Below, one piece after another: positions 53,544 through 63,779 of a stretch of 64,000 bases of DNA. Each line of letters opens with the position of its first letter. Within the stretch, counting starts at the first letter, position 1. A program made the translations under genes and the position numbers. The DNA is from Myxococcus stipitatus (GTDB taxonomy: Bacteria > Myxococcota > Myxococcia > Myxococcales > Myxococcaceae), in contig NZ_JAKCFI010000010.1 in NCBI RefSeq assembly GCF_021412625.1, positions 62,001 to 126,000 of the forward strand, given 5' to 3'. The notes under the pieces were generated by a model. That model was not told the origin of the DNA. It was given only the letters and a program-made list of their open reading frames with translations, and did not search any database.

Positions 53544-54554
53544 TCAGTGGGGCGTGGGCAGGTACGTGTTGCCCTGGGGGACCTTGAAGTGGTGGAAGGT
53601 CACGGACGCGCTCACGTCGAGCGCGCGCACCCAGTGCCACCAGCCCACCGGGATGAAGACCAGGTCCCCGGGCTCCAGCACGGCCTCCACCCGGTGCGTC
53701 TCCGCGTACAGCGGGAAGCGCTCCGCGTCCGGTCGCTCCGCGTCCACGTGGCTGAAGGTGCCGTAGCGCGGGTACATCAGGTGGCGCTGGAAGGAGGGGA
53801 TGAGCTTGACGTGCTTGCGCCCCATCACCTGCGCCAGCAGCACGTTCATGTTGTCGTGGTGCAGCGGGGTGACGGTGCCCGCCGGGCCCAACAGCAGCGT
53901 CATCATGTCCGGCCGGAGCGCCTCGTCGATGATGCCCGCGGGCGCGCGCACGTCGTCGCGCAGCGGCGCCAGCCCGTCGCGCTGCCAGTTCTCGTTGCGC
54001 GGCACCATGTAGTAGTCGTTCGTCTCGCCGCCGGTGGCCACCATCCGCACGTAGTCCCGGAAGGACATCGTCGAGCGGTGCTTGTCGGATTCGGGCGCGT
54101 GGTCCGGGTTGGTGTCGCGCCCCGTCATGACCTCCACGTCCACGTCGCCCACCCGCTCGGCCAGGTACGGCAGGCTCCAGCGCCCCAGCGCGGGCCAGTC
54201 CGCCATCATCCCCGTCAGCACCACCGGCCGGTGGCCGAAGTAGTAGCGGCCGAAGAACTCGTCCGACGACAGCTTCTCGCGCCGCTCCAGCGTCGCGTGG
54301 CCGCCGGACTGCCGGTGCAGCTCGCTGTAGACGTCCATCACCGACTCGAGCCACCCGTAGCGCCGGCCCAGCCGCTGACACGCCTGGTAGAACGGATGGG
54401 CCTCCACCCGCGCCACCTCCTCGAGCGCCACCGCCTCGCTCACCCCCGCCCCCACCAGCGTCCGGCACGCCTCCTCGCGCGTCACGCCCAGCGCGAGGTT
54501 CTCCACCAGCCAGACCTGCCACTCCGCCGAGAGTCGCGAAATTTCCGTGCTCAT
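53544..54554 (-). CDS. JmjC/cupin-8 Fe(II)/2-oxoglutarate hydroxylase-like protein
   Basis: 336 residues from the ATG at 54554 (a TTG at 54566 is possible). An N-terminal helical domain of about 80 residues (W-L-V-E-N-L-A-L-G-V-T-R-E-E-A) precedes a cupin-8 (PF13621) core: F-F-G-R-Y-Y-F-G-H-R-P-V-V-L-T-G, then T-P-L-H-H-D-N and, later, S-H-V-D, with E-P-G-D-L-V-F-I-P-V-G-W-W-H near the end. The H-x-D...H pattern binds Fe(II). The family hydroxylates Asn, Asp, Arg or Lys side chains of peptides and proteins. It is divergent from a 53-residue peptide gene, a possible substrate, and convergent with the CHAT gene. Confidence 0.88.
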   Translation of the reverse strand: MSTEISRLSAEWQVWLVENLALGVTREEACRTLVGAGVSEAVALEEVARVEAHPFYQACQRLGRRYGWLESVMDVYSELHRQSGGHATLERREKLSSDEFFGRYYFGHRPVVLTGMMADWPALGRWSLPYLAERVGDVDVEVMTGRDTNPDHAPESDKHRSTMSFRDYVRMVATGGETNDYYMVPRNENWQRDGLAPLRDDVRAPAGIIDEALRPDMMTLLLGPAGTVTPLHHDNMNVLLAQVMGRKHVKLIPSFQRHLMYPRYGTFSHVDAERPDAERFPLYAETHRVEAVLEPGDLVFIPVGWWHWVRALDVSASVTFHHFKVPQGNTYLPTPH

Positions 54555-54699
54555 TTGGAAATCCAAGAAAAACGAGAGTCAATCCGGCCCCCACCCTCTC
54601 ACGGTTTCGGGCGCCGTCATGGTAAGGACGACAACAGTTCCGTTTCACCAACCAGCAACTTGTTCGCGGTGCCTGTAGTTGAGCACATAGGGGGAAGCC
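54555..54699. promoter_or_regulatory. A/T-richer divergent promoter region
   Basis: 145 bases between the hydroxylase and peptide genes, visibly less GC-rich than the surroundings, with A-runs (AAGAAAAACGAGAG) and no reading frame. It must drive transcription both ways. GGGGGAAG at 54690-54697 is the ribosome site of the peptide gene. Confidence 0.5.
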
Positions 54700-54861
54700 A
54701 TGACGCCCAGTACGATGCAGTCCCAGAAGCCCCAGGTTGCCGAGGTCGACGCCTCGGAGGCCCACGTGAAGAACAACTACGTGGATTGCTCCACCAACGT
54801 GGGCGTGCAGCGTCAGCGCCGGCCGCTCCCTCCGCCCACCACGCCCGCGCTGGCCCGGTAG
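54700..54861 (+). CDS. 53-residue peptide, possible RiPP precursor
   Basis: An ATG with a strong GGGGGAAG ribosome site starts a 53-codon frame ending in TAG, followed after 15 bases by a perfect 13-bp terminator hairpin, so it is a complete small transcription unit. The first half is leader-like: M-T-P-S-T-M-Q-S-Q-K then acidic (E-V-D-A-S-E). The second half has a core-like N-N-Y-V-D-C-S-T-N segment (residues 25-33; one Cys), then basic Q-R-Q-R-R and a Pro-rich tail ending A-L-A-R. No signal peptide or membrane helix. Divergent from a cupin-8 hydroxylase. The RiPP reading is inference. Confidence 0.65.
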   Translation: MTPSTMQSQKPQVAEVDASEAHVKNNYVDCSTNVGVQRQRRPLPPPTTPALAR

Positions 54862-54876
54862 CCTTCCGCTCCCGCG

Positions 54877-54906
54877 CCGGGGTGAGGTGTCCGCACCTCA
54901 CCCCGG
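54877..54906 (+). terminator. Perfect hairpin after peptide gene
   Basis: CCGGGGTGAGGTG / CACCTCACCCCGG, a 13-bp perfect stem with a TCCG loop, starts 16 bases after the peptide stop. Followed by ACGGTTGTTGCC, a weak T-rich stretch. It separates the peptide transcript from the ECF sigma operon. Confidence 0.8.
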
Positions 54907-55041
54907 ACGGTTGTTGCCCGGACGGGGATTTCACCCTTTCCGGGCATTGCTTTGTCCGGGGGCTGATCTTTTTTCTTCTCAAGGATTGGCGGGGGTTCGC
55001 GTCTTTGACGTGACACCTGCCGTGTGAGTGTGTGGGACATC

Positions 55042-55599
55042 ATGGCCGACCTCTTCAACCGGGAGCGGAGGCGCTTCGACGCGTTCATCCGACAGCACCG
55101 GCCCAGCCTGCTGGGACTGGCGCGTCGGCTGTCGGCGCGCTCCAGCCTGGAGGCGGAGGACCTGGTCCAGGAGACGTTCGAACGGGCGATGCAGGAGTTC
55201 GAGCAGCTCAAGGGGCGGACCGACGCGGCGGCGGCGGCTTGGTTGTGCACGACGATGACGAACCGGTTCCTGGATTACTGCCGTCGTCAGCGCACCGAGT
55301 CGCGGGGGATGCCGCACCTGGCCCTGGTCCAGGAGGCCGCGGCGCAGGGGGAGGCCCAGGAGAACTGGGAGCTGGTGAGCACCGAGGAGTTCCACAAGGC
55401 CGTGGAGCGGCTCAAGCCGCACCTGCGTGACGCCTACCGGCTGCACGCCGAGGGCAAGCGCTACACGGCCATCGCCGAGCATTTCAACGTTCCCGTGGGC
55501 ACGGTGGGCAGTTGGCTCACCCTGGCGCGCAGGGACCTGAAGGACTTGCTGCTGCCACAGGTAGCGGTGGCCCGGGAGCGGGGGGCAACGAGCTCATGA
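55042..55599 (+). CDS. ECF sigma factor
   Basis: 185 residues from the ATG at 55042; a GTG at 55024 would add six. Sigma-2 region: R-Q-H-R-P-S-L-L-G-L-A-R-R-L-S, A-E-D-L-V-Q-E-T-F-E-R-A (-10 recognition and DNA melting). Sigma-4 region: L-R-D-A-Y-R-L-H-A-E-G, Y-T-A-I-A-E-H-F-N-V-P-V-G-T-V-G-S-W-L (-35 helix-turn-helix). Its stop overlaps the start of the zinc-finger anti-sigma gene (ATGA), so the two are made together. No ECF promoter was confidently placed upstream, so autoregulation is not visible. Confidence 0.93.
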   Translation: MADLFNRERRRFDAFIRQHRPSLLGLARRLSARSSLEAEDLVQETFERAMQEFEQLKGRTDAAAAAWLCTTMTNRFLDYCRRQRTESRGMPHLALVQEAAAQGEAQENWELVSTEEFHKAVERLKPHLRDAYRLHAEGKRYTAIAEHFNVPVGTVGSWLTLARRDLKDLLLPQVAVARERGATSS

Positions 55600-57017
55600 A
55601 CACGCCATGCACCAACACCAACCGACTGCATCTCTTCGTCGACGGCGAGCTGTCCGCGCCGGACGCGGAGGCGTTCCGACAGCACCTGACGCGGTGCGCG
55701 GAGTGTGAGGCGGACCTGAGGGATTTGCTGCAGCTCGAGTTGCTGGCGGCCCGGGCGCTGGGGAGCGAGGCGGAGGCGGAGGCGAAAGCGCTGCCGGCCA
55801 ACGTGACGCCGCTGCGCGCGCGGCTGCAGCGGGTGTACCGGGTGGCCATGCCGGTGGCGCTGGCGGCGGGGCTGGCGGCGGTGGGCCTGATGCAGCTGCG
55901 GGCGACGCCGCGGATTCCGGACGAGGTCTGGCTGGCGAGCGCGGACACGCGGCCGTTCGCGGCCCGGCTCAGCCACCCCAAGGCGGACATCCACCACGCC
56001 TACAGCCCCATGCGCGGCGCGAACCCGACGTCGGAGCTGCTGGCCCTGCGGCCGCTGGCGGAGCTGGAGGAGCGCCGGGACTTCCGTGGCATCGCGGCGG
56101 CGTACGCGCTGCGCGGTGACTGGCAGCAGGCGGAGGCCTTCCTGGGGCGCGAGGCGGAGTCGGCCGACAAGCTGAACGACCTGGCGGTGGTGGCGCTGAG
56201 CCGGCAGCGGTACGAGGAGGCGCTGGGCCTGCTCGACCGCGCGCTGACGCTCGCGCCCGACCACTCGCAGGCCCTGTGGAACCGGGGCCTGGTGCTGCAC
56301 GAGCGCAACCTGCTGGACCGCGCCGCCGCCACCTTCGACCGGGTGGCGTCGCTGGGCGAGAAGGGCTGGAGCGAGGAGGCGCGCAACAGGGCGGCGGAGC
56401 TGCGCACGAAGCTGGCGGAGGACCGCGTCCGGCTGCGGCGGCAGGTGGTGGAGGTCTGGCAGACGCTGTCGGGCGAGGGCACCTGGGACGCGAAGCAGCT
56501 GGCGCAGCGGCCGGTGGTGGCGCGCGCGGCGCTGTACGAGGCGGTCCGCACGGTGACGTCGAGCGAGCGCGCGCTGGCGCTGCTGCCCCTGGCGAAGGAG
56601 CTGGACGCGATTGGCGGCGGCTCGGTGCTCCAGGACTACGTGCGGCAGGTGGCGGGCCGGGACTTCACGGCGCGCTCGCCGCTGGCGCTCGGCTACGCGA
56701 GCCTCCTGCAGCACAGCGACACGAAGAAGGACGCGACGGCGCTGCTGGACACGCTGCGCCGCTCCGGCGAGCGCGACATCTACTTCGGCGCCCTGGTGCA
56801 GACGGGCGCGGCGGTGACGGACGCGGCGGCGCTGAGCGCGCTGCGCGGCTTCGCCGAGGGCACGCCCGACCCCTGGCTGCACCTGCTCGCCGAACGGGAG
56901 GTCATCCGCCGCGAGCTGGTCGCAGGGCACACGGCCCAGGCGGAGAAGCAGCTCATGGACGCGATGCTCACCTGCAACAGCCTGGGCAACATCGCGCCCT
57001 GCATGGAGCTGAACTGA
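55596..57017 (+). CDS. Zinc-finger anti-sigma protein with TPR domain
   Basis: 473 residues from the ATG at 55596, overlapping the sigma stop. Anti-sigma zinc finger of HCC type: F-V-D-G-E-L, H30-x3-C34-A-E-C37. One membrane helix at about 83-100, then a helical TPR-type domain (about 110-470). That domain is paralogous to the first half of the CHAT protease at 50778. The protein ends (C-N-S-L-G-N-I-A-P-C-M-E-L-N) at a point that aligns with an internal C-R-E-G...R-C-V-D-L-E segment of the CHAT protein, so the CHAT half is absent. It should hold the ECF sigma at the membrane until a signal, possibly proteolysis, releases it. Confidence 0.9.
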   Translation: MNTPCTNTNRLHLFVDGELSAPDAEAFRQHLTRCAECEADLRDLLQLELLAARALGSEAEAEAKALPANVTPLRARLQRVYRVAMPVALAAGLAAVGLMQLRATPRIPDEVWLASADTRPFAARLSHPKADIHHAYSPMRGANPTSELLALRPLAELEERRDFRGIAAAYALRGDWQQAEAFLGREAESADKLNDLAVVALSRQRYEEALGLLDRALTLAPDHSQALWNRGLVLHERNLLDRAAATFDRVASLGEKGWSEEARNRAAELRTKLAEDRVRLRRQVVEVWQTLSGEGTWDAKQLAQRPVVARAALYEAVRTVTSSERALALLPLAKELDAIGGGSVLQDYVRQVAGRDFTARSPLALGYASLLQHSDTKKDATALLDTLRRSGERDIYFGALVQTGAAVTDAAALSALRGFAEGTPDPWLHLLAEREVIRRELVAGHTAQAEKQLMDAMLTCNSLGNIAPCMELN

Positions 57018-57050
57018 GCGCCTGACGGGGCCCCATGGTTGCTCCGAGCG

Positions 57051-57076
57051 AGGGCCGGTCCGAGAGGGCCGGCCTT
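57051..57076 (+). terminator. Hairpin after the sigma/anti-sigma operon
   Basis: AGGGCCGG / CCGGCCTT forms an 8-bp stem with one G-T wobble around a 10-base loop, followed by CTTCGTT. It lies 34 bases after the anti-sigma stop. Confidence 0.6.
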
Positions 57077-57160
57077 CTTCGTTGCGGGGCCCGTGTCGTC
57101 CAGCGGGCGAAGTCCGGGGAAGGCGCTTTCCTCCCGCCGCTCGCGTGGCAGGCTCGCGCC

Positions 57161-58807
57161 ATGTCCTCGAACGCTCCCCGCAACATGCGCGACTACGCGT
57201 CCACCCACCGCGACTTCCGGTGGCCGCGGCCCGAGTCCTTCAACTTCTCCACGGACGTGGTGGACCGGCACGCCGCCGAGCGCCCGGAGGACCTGGCGCT
57301 CGCGTGGTCCGACGAGTCGGGGCGCGAGCAGCGCTTCACGTGGCGGGGCGTGAGTCAGCGCTCGCTGCACGCGGCGCAGTTCCTGGCGGGGCTGGGGCTG
57401 AAGAAGGGCGACCGCGTCTTCATCATGATGCCGCGCGTGCCGGAGTGGTGGTTCCTGGTGCTGGGCTGCATCCGCGCGGGCATCGTCTTCATGCCCGGCA
57501 CGCCCATGCTGACCATCAAGGACATCCGCTACCGTCTGGTGGCGGCGGACGCGAACGCCGTCATCGCGGACGTCAGCTGCCTGGACCGCTTCGAGGGGTT
57601 GGTGGGCACGGGGCGGGTGGAGACCTGGGTGGCGGTGGGGCAGGGCGCGCCGTCCCCGTGGGTGGGCTACGCGTCCGGCACGGTGGGCACCGGCGCCCAC
57701 GGGGTCGAGTTCCCCCGCACGCGCGCGGACGACCCGCTGCTCATCTACTTCACGTCCGGCACCACCGGCATGCCGAAGATGGTGCTGCACACCCAGGCCA
57801 GCTACGGCCTGGGGCACGAGGTGACGGGGAGGTACTGGCTGGACCTCACGCCGGAGGACCGGCACCTGACGTTGAGCGACACGGGCTGGGCCAAGTGCGC
57901 CTGGGGCAAGCTGTTCGGTCCGTGGAGCCAGGGCGCGTGCAACGTCGTCTACGACTTCCGGGGCCGCTTCGACGCGGCGAAGCTGCTCACGGTGCTGGGC
58001 ACCCAGCGCGTCACCACCTTCTGCGCGCCGCCCACCGCGTGGCGCGCCCTGGTGTTGCAGGACCTGAAGGCCTTCGACCTGTCCTCGCTGCGCCACGTGC
58101 TGAGCGCGGGCGAGCCGCTCAACCCGGAGGTCATCGACGCGTGGAAGGAGGCCACGGGCCTGCACATCCGCGAGGGCTATGGCCAGACGGAGACCGTGGT
58201 GGTGGTGGGCATGTTCCCCGCGCTGGAGCCGCGCGTGGGCTCCATGGGCAAGCCCTCTCCGGGCTTCACCGTGGCCGTCATCGACGACCAGGGGCGGGAG
58301 GTGGAGACGGGCAAGGAGGGCGACATCGCGGTGCGCGTGGCGCCGGAGCGTCCGGTGGGCCTGTTCCAGGAGTACCTGGGCGACGCGGCGGCCAACGCGG
58401 CGTGCCGGCGAGGGGACTGGTACATCACCGGGGACCGGGCGGTGCGCGACGCGGAGGGCTACTTCTACTTCGTGGGCCGCGCGGACGACGTCATCAAGAC
58501 GTCCGGCTACCGCGTGGGGCCCTTCGAGGTGGAGTCCGCGTTGCTGGAGCACGCGGCCGTCGCGGAGTCGGCCGTCATCGGCGTGCCGGACGACAAGCTG
58601 GGGCAGAAGGTGAAGGCCTTCGTCGTGCTGGCGCCGGGGCACGCGCCATCGCAGGCGCTGGCGAAGGAGCTCCAGGAGCACGTCAAGCGCGTCACCGCGC
58701 CCTACAAGTACCCGCGCGACATCGAGTTCGTCACCGAGCTGCCCAAGACGGTGAGCGGGAAGATTCGCCGCGCCGAACTGCGCGCCACGCCGCCGAAGCC
58801 GGGGTGA
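57161..58807 (+). CDS. Acyl-CoA synthetase (medium-chain/benzoate-CoA ligase-like)
   Basis: 548 residues from the ATG at 57161; the frame is open from 57035 but the early part reads as intergenic. ANL-superfamily motifs: Y-F-T-S-G-T-T-G-M-P-K (P-loop), E-G-Y-G-Q-T-E (A5), Y-I-T-G-D-R (A7), and the catalytic lysine in T-V-S-G-K-I-R-R (A10). The W-A-K/C-A-W-G-K-L-F-G-P-W segment is typical of ACSM-type medium-chain synthetases. It makes acyl-CoA from a carboxylic acid using ATP. It stands alone, convergent with gnd. Confidence 0.9.
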   Translation: MSSNAPRNMRDYASTHRDFRWPRPESFNFSTDVVDRHAAERPEDLALAWSDESGREQRFTWRGVSQRSLHAAQFLAGLGLKKGDRVFIMMPRVPEWWFLVLGCIRAGIVFMPGTPMLTIKDIRYRLVAADANAVIADVSCLDRFEGLVGTGRVETWVAVGQGAPSPWVGYASGTVGTGAHGVEFPRTRADDPLLIYFTSGTTGMPKMVLHTQASYGLGHEVTGRYWLDLTPEDRHLTLSDTGWAKCAWGKLFGPWSQGACNVVYDFRGRFDAAKLLTVLGTQRVTTFCAPPTAWRALVLQDLKAFDLSSLRHVLSAGEPLNPEVIDAWKEATGLHIREGYGQTETVVVVGMFPALEPRVGSMGKPSPGFTVAVIDDQGREVETGKEGDIAVRVAPERPVGLFQEYLGDAAANAACRRGDWYITGDRAVRDAEGYFYFVGRADDVIKTSGYRVGPFEVESALLEHAAVAESAVIGVPDDKLGQKVKAFVVLAPGHAPSQALAKELQEHVKRVTAPYKYPRDIEFVTELPKTVSGKIRRAELRATPPKPG

Positions 58808-58833
58808 GGGACGCGCGTGTCCTCCACCCCGGC
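58798..58833. terminator. Long hairpin between convergent acyl-CoA synthetase and gnd
   Basis: GCCGGGGTG / CACCCCGGC (9 bp) with an inner GGAC/GTCC stem and a GCGCGT loop includes the synthetase stop codon in its left arm. There is no T-run. The position, 13 bases before the gnd stop, fits a bidirectional terminator. Confidence 0.5.
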
Positions 58834-58845
58834 CCGTAAGGGGGA

Positions 58846-60282
58846 CTACCCGTTCCAGTCGCTGTGCACGAAGCCGGCGTCGGGCTTGTCCCGGCGCTGG
58901 TAGGTGTGCGCGCCGAAGGCGTCGCGCTGGGCCTGGGTGAGGTTCTGCGGCAGCTCCGGGCTGCGGTAGCTGTCCAGGTAGGCCAGCGAGGAGCTGAACA
59001 CGGGGATGGGGATGCCCACCTTCGTCGCGGTGGCGACGAGCTTGCGCCACTGGGGCGCCATGCGCTCCAGCACCGGCGCGAAGGCGTCCGACACCAGGAG
59101 GTTGGGCAGCTCCGGCTGCTGGGTGAAGGCCTCGCGCAGCGGGGTGAGCAGCTTCGCGCGGATGATGCAGCCGCCTCGCCAGATGCGCGCCATGCTCGCC
59201 AGCGACACGTCCCACTTGTACTCCTGGGACGCCACCTGGATGAGGCGCATGCCCTGGGCGTACGTCACCACGCGCGCCGCGTAGAGCGCGTCATGCGCCC
59301 ACGCCGCCAGCTGCGCCTTCTCCTCGGCGGAGAGCGACTCGGCGGGCCCCTTCAGCTTGCGGCTGGCCGCCACGCGCTCGTCCTTCATGGACGACAGGTT
59401 GCGCGCGTCCAACGCGGAGGCGATGGAGGGCACCGGGACGCCCAGGTCCAGCGCCACCTGCACCGTCCACTTGCCGGTGCCCTTCTGGCCCGCCTTGTCC
59501 AGCACCAGGTCCACCAGCGGCTTGCCCGTCTCGGGGTCCTTCTTGCGCAGCACCTTGATGCTGGTCTCCAGCAGGAAGGACTCGGCGATGCCCTGGTTCC
59601 ACTGGCCGAACAGGTCGGCGATGGCGTCGTTGGACAGGCCCAGGCCCCGGTGCAGCACGTCGTACGTCTCCGCGAGCAGCTGCATGTCGGCGTACTCGAT
59701 GCCGTTGTGCACCATCTTCACGAAGTGGCCGGCGCCATCCGGGCCCACGTGGGTGACGCACAGGCCCTCGTCGGTGCGCGCGGCGATGGCCTCCAGCACG
59801 GGGCGCACCAGCGCGTACGACTTCACGGAGCCGCCCGGCATGATGGACGGGCCGTGGCGCGCGCCCTCCTCGCCGCCGGACACACCAACGCCGATGAAGT
59901 TCAGGCCCTTGCCCCGGCACAGCTCCTCGCGCCGGCGCGTGTCCTGGAACCAGGAGTTGCCCGCGTCCATGACGACGTCGCCCTCGGACAGGAGCGGGAA
60001 CAGGCGCTCGAGCATCTGGTCCACCGGCGCGCCCGCTGTCACCATCAGCAGGATGCGCCGCGGGCGCTCCAGCCGCGACACGAACTCCTCCAGCGACGCG
60101 GTGCCGGAAATCTGCGGGTGGCCGTGCTGCCGGTGCATCTCGTCGATGCGCTCCGGGTGCCGGTCCCACACCGTCACGCGGAACCCGTGGTCCGCGATGT
60201 TGAGGGCCAGGGCCGCGCCCATGACGCCCATGCCCGCCACGCCGAACTGCGCGCCCTGGGGGGCGCTGTCTGCCGCACTCAT
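58846..60282 (-). CDS. gnd: 6-phosphogluconate dehydrogenase, decarboxylating
   Basis: 478 residues. N-terminal Rossmann G-M-G-V-M-G-A-A-L-A-L-N with T-V-W-D-R-H afterwards (an Arg at the end of the second strand is usual for NADP). Substrate motif G-V-G-V-S-G-G-E-E-G-A-R-H-G-P-S-I-M-P-G and catalytic lysine in H-F-V-K-M-V-H-N-G-I-E-Y. C-terminal helical domain with K-G-T-G-K-W-T. It oxidises 6-phosphogluconate to ribulose 5-phosphate with release of CO2. Third gene of the zwf-pgl-gnd set, 33 bases after pgl. Confidence 0.96.
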   Translation of the reverse strand: MSAADSAPQGAQFGVAGMGVMGAALALNIADHGFRVTVWDRHPERIDEMHRQHGHPQISGTASLEEFVSRLERPRRILLMVTAGAPVDQMLERLFPLLSEGDVVMDAGNSWFQDTRRREELCRGKGLNFIGVGVSGGEEGARHGPSIMPGGSVKSYALVRPVLEAIAARTDEGLCVTHVGPDGAGHFVKMVHNGIEYADMQLLAETYDVLHRGLGLSNDAIADLFGQWNQGIAESFLLETSIKVLRKKDPETGKPLVDLVLDKAGQKGTGKWTVQVALDLGVPVPSIASALDARNLSSMKDERVAASRKLKGPAESLSAEEKAQLAAWAHDALYAARVVTYAQGMRLIQVASQEYKWDVSLASMARIWRGGCIIRAKLLTPLREAFTQQPELPNLLVSDAFAPVLERMAPQWRKLVATATKVGIPIPVFSSSLAYLDSYRSPELPQNLTQAQRDAFGAHTYQRRDKPDAGFVHSDWNG

Positions 60283-60315
60283 GTTCCCTCCGTCTGTCGT
60301 CCCGACGAGGACCGC

Positions 60316-60983
60316 TCACCGCCCGGCGGCGGCGGAGTCCATCATCCACTGCGCGTTCGTCACCCGGCCCGCCGGCAGCGCCTGGTCGCCCGCCAGCGCC
60401 CGTTGGGCCGCGTCCTTCTTCCCCGCCCCCGCCACCAGCATCAGCACCGCGTTCGCCGCCAGCAGCGTGGGCAGCGTGAGCGTCATCCGCCAGGGTGGGG
60501 GCTTGGGGCCCACCACGGCCAGCACGCGGCGCGACTTCTCCTCCAGCGCCGGGTGTCCCGGGAAGAGGCTGGCCGTGTGCCCGTCCGGCCCCATGCCCAG
60601 CAGCACCACGTCCAGCGAGGAGGGCAGCAGCGCCGCGTAGTCGCGCGCGGCGGCGTCGCGGTCCTCGCGCTCGCCCTCCATCCGGAACACCTGGGCGGGC
60701 GCCAGCCGCAGGGGGCGCAGCAGCGCCTCCTCCACCAGGTGGTAGTTGCTCTCCGGGTGGTCGGGCGGAACGAAGCGCTCGTCCACGAAGTACACGTCCA
60801 CCCGCTCCCAGGGCAGCGTCATCCGCGCCAGCTCCCGGTAGGCCGGGCCCGGCGTGCCGCCACCCGACAGCGCCAGGCTCGCGCGGCGCTTCATCGTGAG
60901 CGCCGTCTGGAGCGAGCGCGCCATCCACTCGGCCGCCTCGCGTGGCAGCGCCGGGGCCGGCACCACGCGCGGGGGGAGGCTGC

Positions 60984-60987
<4 letters not shown>
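60316..60987 (-). CDS. pgl: 6-phosphogluconolactonase
   Basis: 223 residues from the ATG at 60987, which overlaps the zwf stop (ATGA). Family motifs: S-L-A-L-S-G-G-G-T-P near the start, F-V-D-E-R-F-V at about 66-72, S-N-Y-H-L-V, L-G-M-G-P-D-G-H-T-A-S-L-F-P-G, catalytic His in G-H-T-A. It hydrolyses 6-phosphoglucono-lactone. The overlap with zwf couples the two enzymes of consecutive steps. Confidence 0.95.
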
Positions 60988-62525
<1,538 letters not shown>

Positions 62526-62720
62526 TCCGCTGCCTCCTCCGGTCCTTCGCGTGGGCGGCCACCTTACGCCGCTCGCGTCGTCCGGCGGCAAGCGGCGTGG
62601 CGCGCAGTGACCGCCGCGTGACGTCCGAAGCGTTCGAAAACACGCCTCGGACGCCGGCAGCTCTAACAGCGGCCCCGCCGGGCCGCCACGCCCGGTGGGG
62701 GGAGGACGGGCGTGGGACGC

Positions 62721-63779
62721 TCAGAGTTCGCCGCTGTAGGTGCCCACGAGCTTGATGTGGCTCTTGCCCGCCTCCGAGCAGGTGGCGTTGACGCTCAGCT
62801 TCCAGCTCGGGGCGTCGGAGTGCCAGGTGAGGGTCCCCGTCCACTTGGTGCAGCTGTTGGCGGCGGCCGGCGCGTTGATCGACATGGACCACACGCGGGA
62901 GTCGGGCAGCGTGTAGACCGTGTTGGGCGCGGGGAGGGGGCGCTTGATGGCGAAGCTCACGCTGCTGAAGGGGGCGTTGCAGACATTGGTCTCGCCGATG
63001 ATGGTGAAGAAGGTGCTGAAGTCGCTGTCCGCGGTGCACGGCGAGGGCGCCTGGCAGAAGCCCTCGCCATCCCTCGCCACGAAGGAGGTGCTCAGGAAGA
63101 CCTCCTCCTCGGTCGCGGGCGCGGTGAAGCTCCACTTGCACGAGGCCTTCGCCCGACGGCAGCACGCCGTGCCGCCCCCCGGGCACTGGGTGGCGTAACA
63201 GCCGATGGGGTTGGTGCTGGTCCCTCCGCCGCACTCCTCGCGGAGGACCGCGTCGGTGCCCGAGCGGGTGCAGGACCACAGCGTCGCCCCCTCGCAGAAG
63301 CTCTCCTTGGGCGTGCAGATCTGCGGCGCCTCACCCGCCGGGCCCATGGGGCCGACGGGGCCCGTCTCGCCCTGCGGCCCCTGAGGACCGGTGTCACCCT
63401 TGGGCCCCTGGGGACCCCGCTCGCCCGTCTCGCCCTTCACGCCCTGTAGACCCTGGGGACCCATGGCGCCGCGAGGCCCCTCCACGCCCTGCACGCCCTG
63501 CGGCCCCACCGGGCCCTGCTCACCGCGCGGCCCCTGCGACCCCTGCGGCCCCACCGGACCCTGGGGACCCGTGTCGCCCTTCACGCCCTGCGGTCCCTGG
63601 GGGCCTTCCGGTCCCTGGGGGCCCGGAGGTCCACCCTCGGGACCCCGCGGCCCCGCGGGCCCGGCGGGACCCTGCGGTCCCTGGGGCCCAACGGGGCCCT
63701 CGTCGGAGGAGCAGGCGGTGGTGGTGAGCAGGCAGCACAGCGACAGCGAGAGGAGTACGCGCCAGGAGGACTTGGTCAT
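62721..63779 (-). CDS. Collagen-like repeat lipoprotein
   Basis: 352 residues. A signal peptide ends in the lipobox L-T-T-T-A-C (Cys at about 23). From about residue 29 to 150 nearly every third residue is Gly in G-P-Q, G-P-A, G-E-x and G-D-T triplets (about 40 units), which should form a collagen-type triple helix and make the protein a trimer. The C-terminal 200 residues form a Cys-rich globular domain (C-T-P-K-E-S-F-C, C-C-R-R-A, and later paired Cys) of unknown fold with Ser/Thr-rich beta patterns. It is probably a surface stalk-and-head protein. No known binding partner. Confidence 0.9.
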   Translation of the reverse strand: MTKSSWRVLLSLSLCCLLTTTACSSDEGPVGPQGPQGPAGPAGPRGPEGGPPGPQGPEGPQGPQGVKGDTGPQGPVGPQGSQGPRGEQGPVGPQGVQGVEGPRGAMGPQGLQGVKGETGERGPQGPKGDTGPQGPQGETGPVGPMGPAGEAPQICTPKESFCEGATLWSCTRSGTDAVLREECGGGTSTNPIGCYATQCPGGGTACCRRAKASCKWSFTAPATEEEVFLSTSFVARDGEGFCQAPSPCTADSDFSTFFTIIGETNVCNAPFSSVSFAIKRPLPAPNTVYTLPDSRVWSMSINAPAAANSCTKWTGTLTWHSDAPSWKLSVNATCSEAGKSHIKLVGTYSGEL

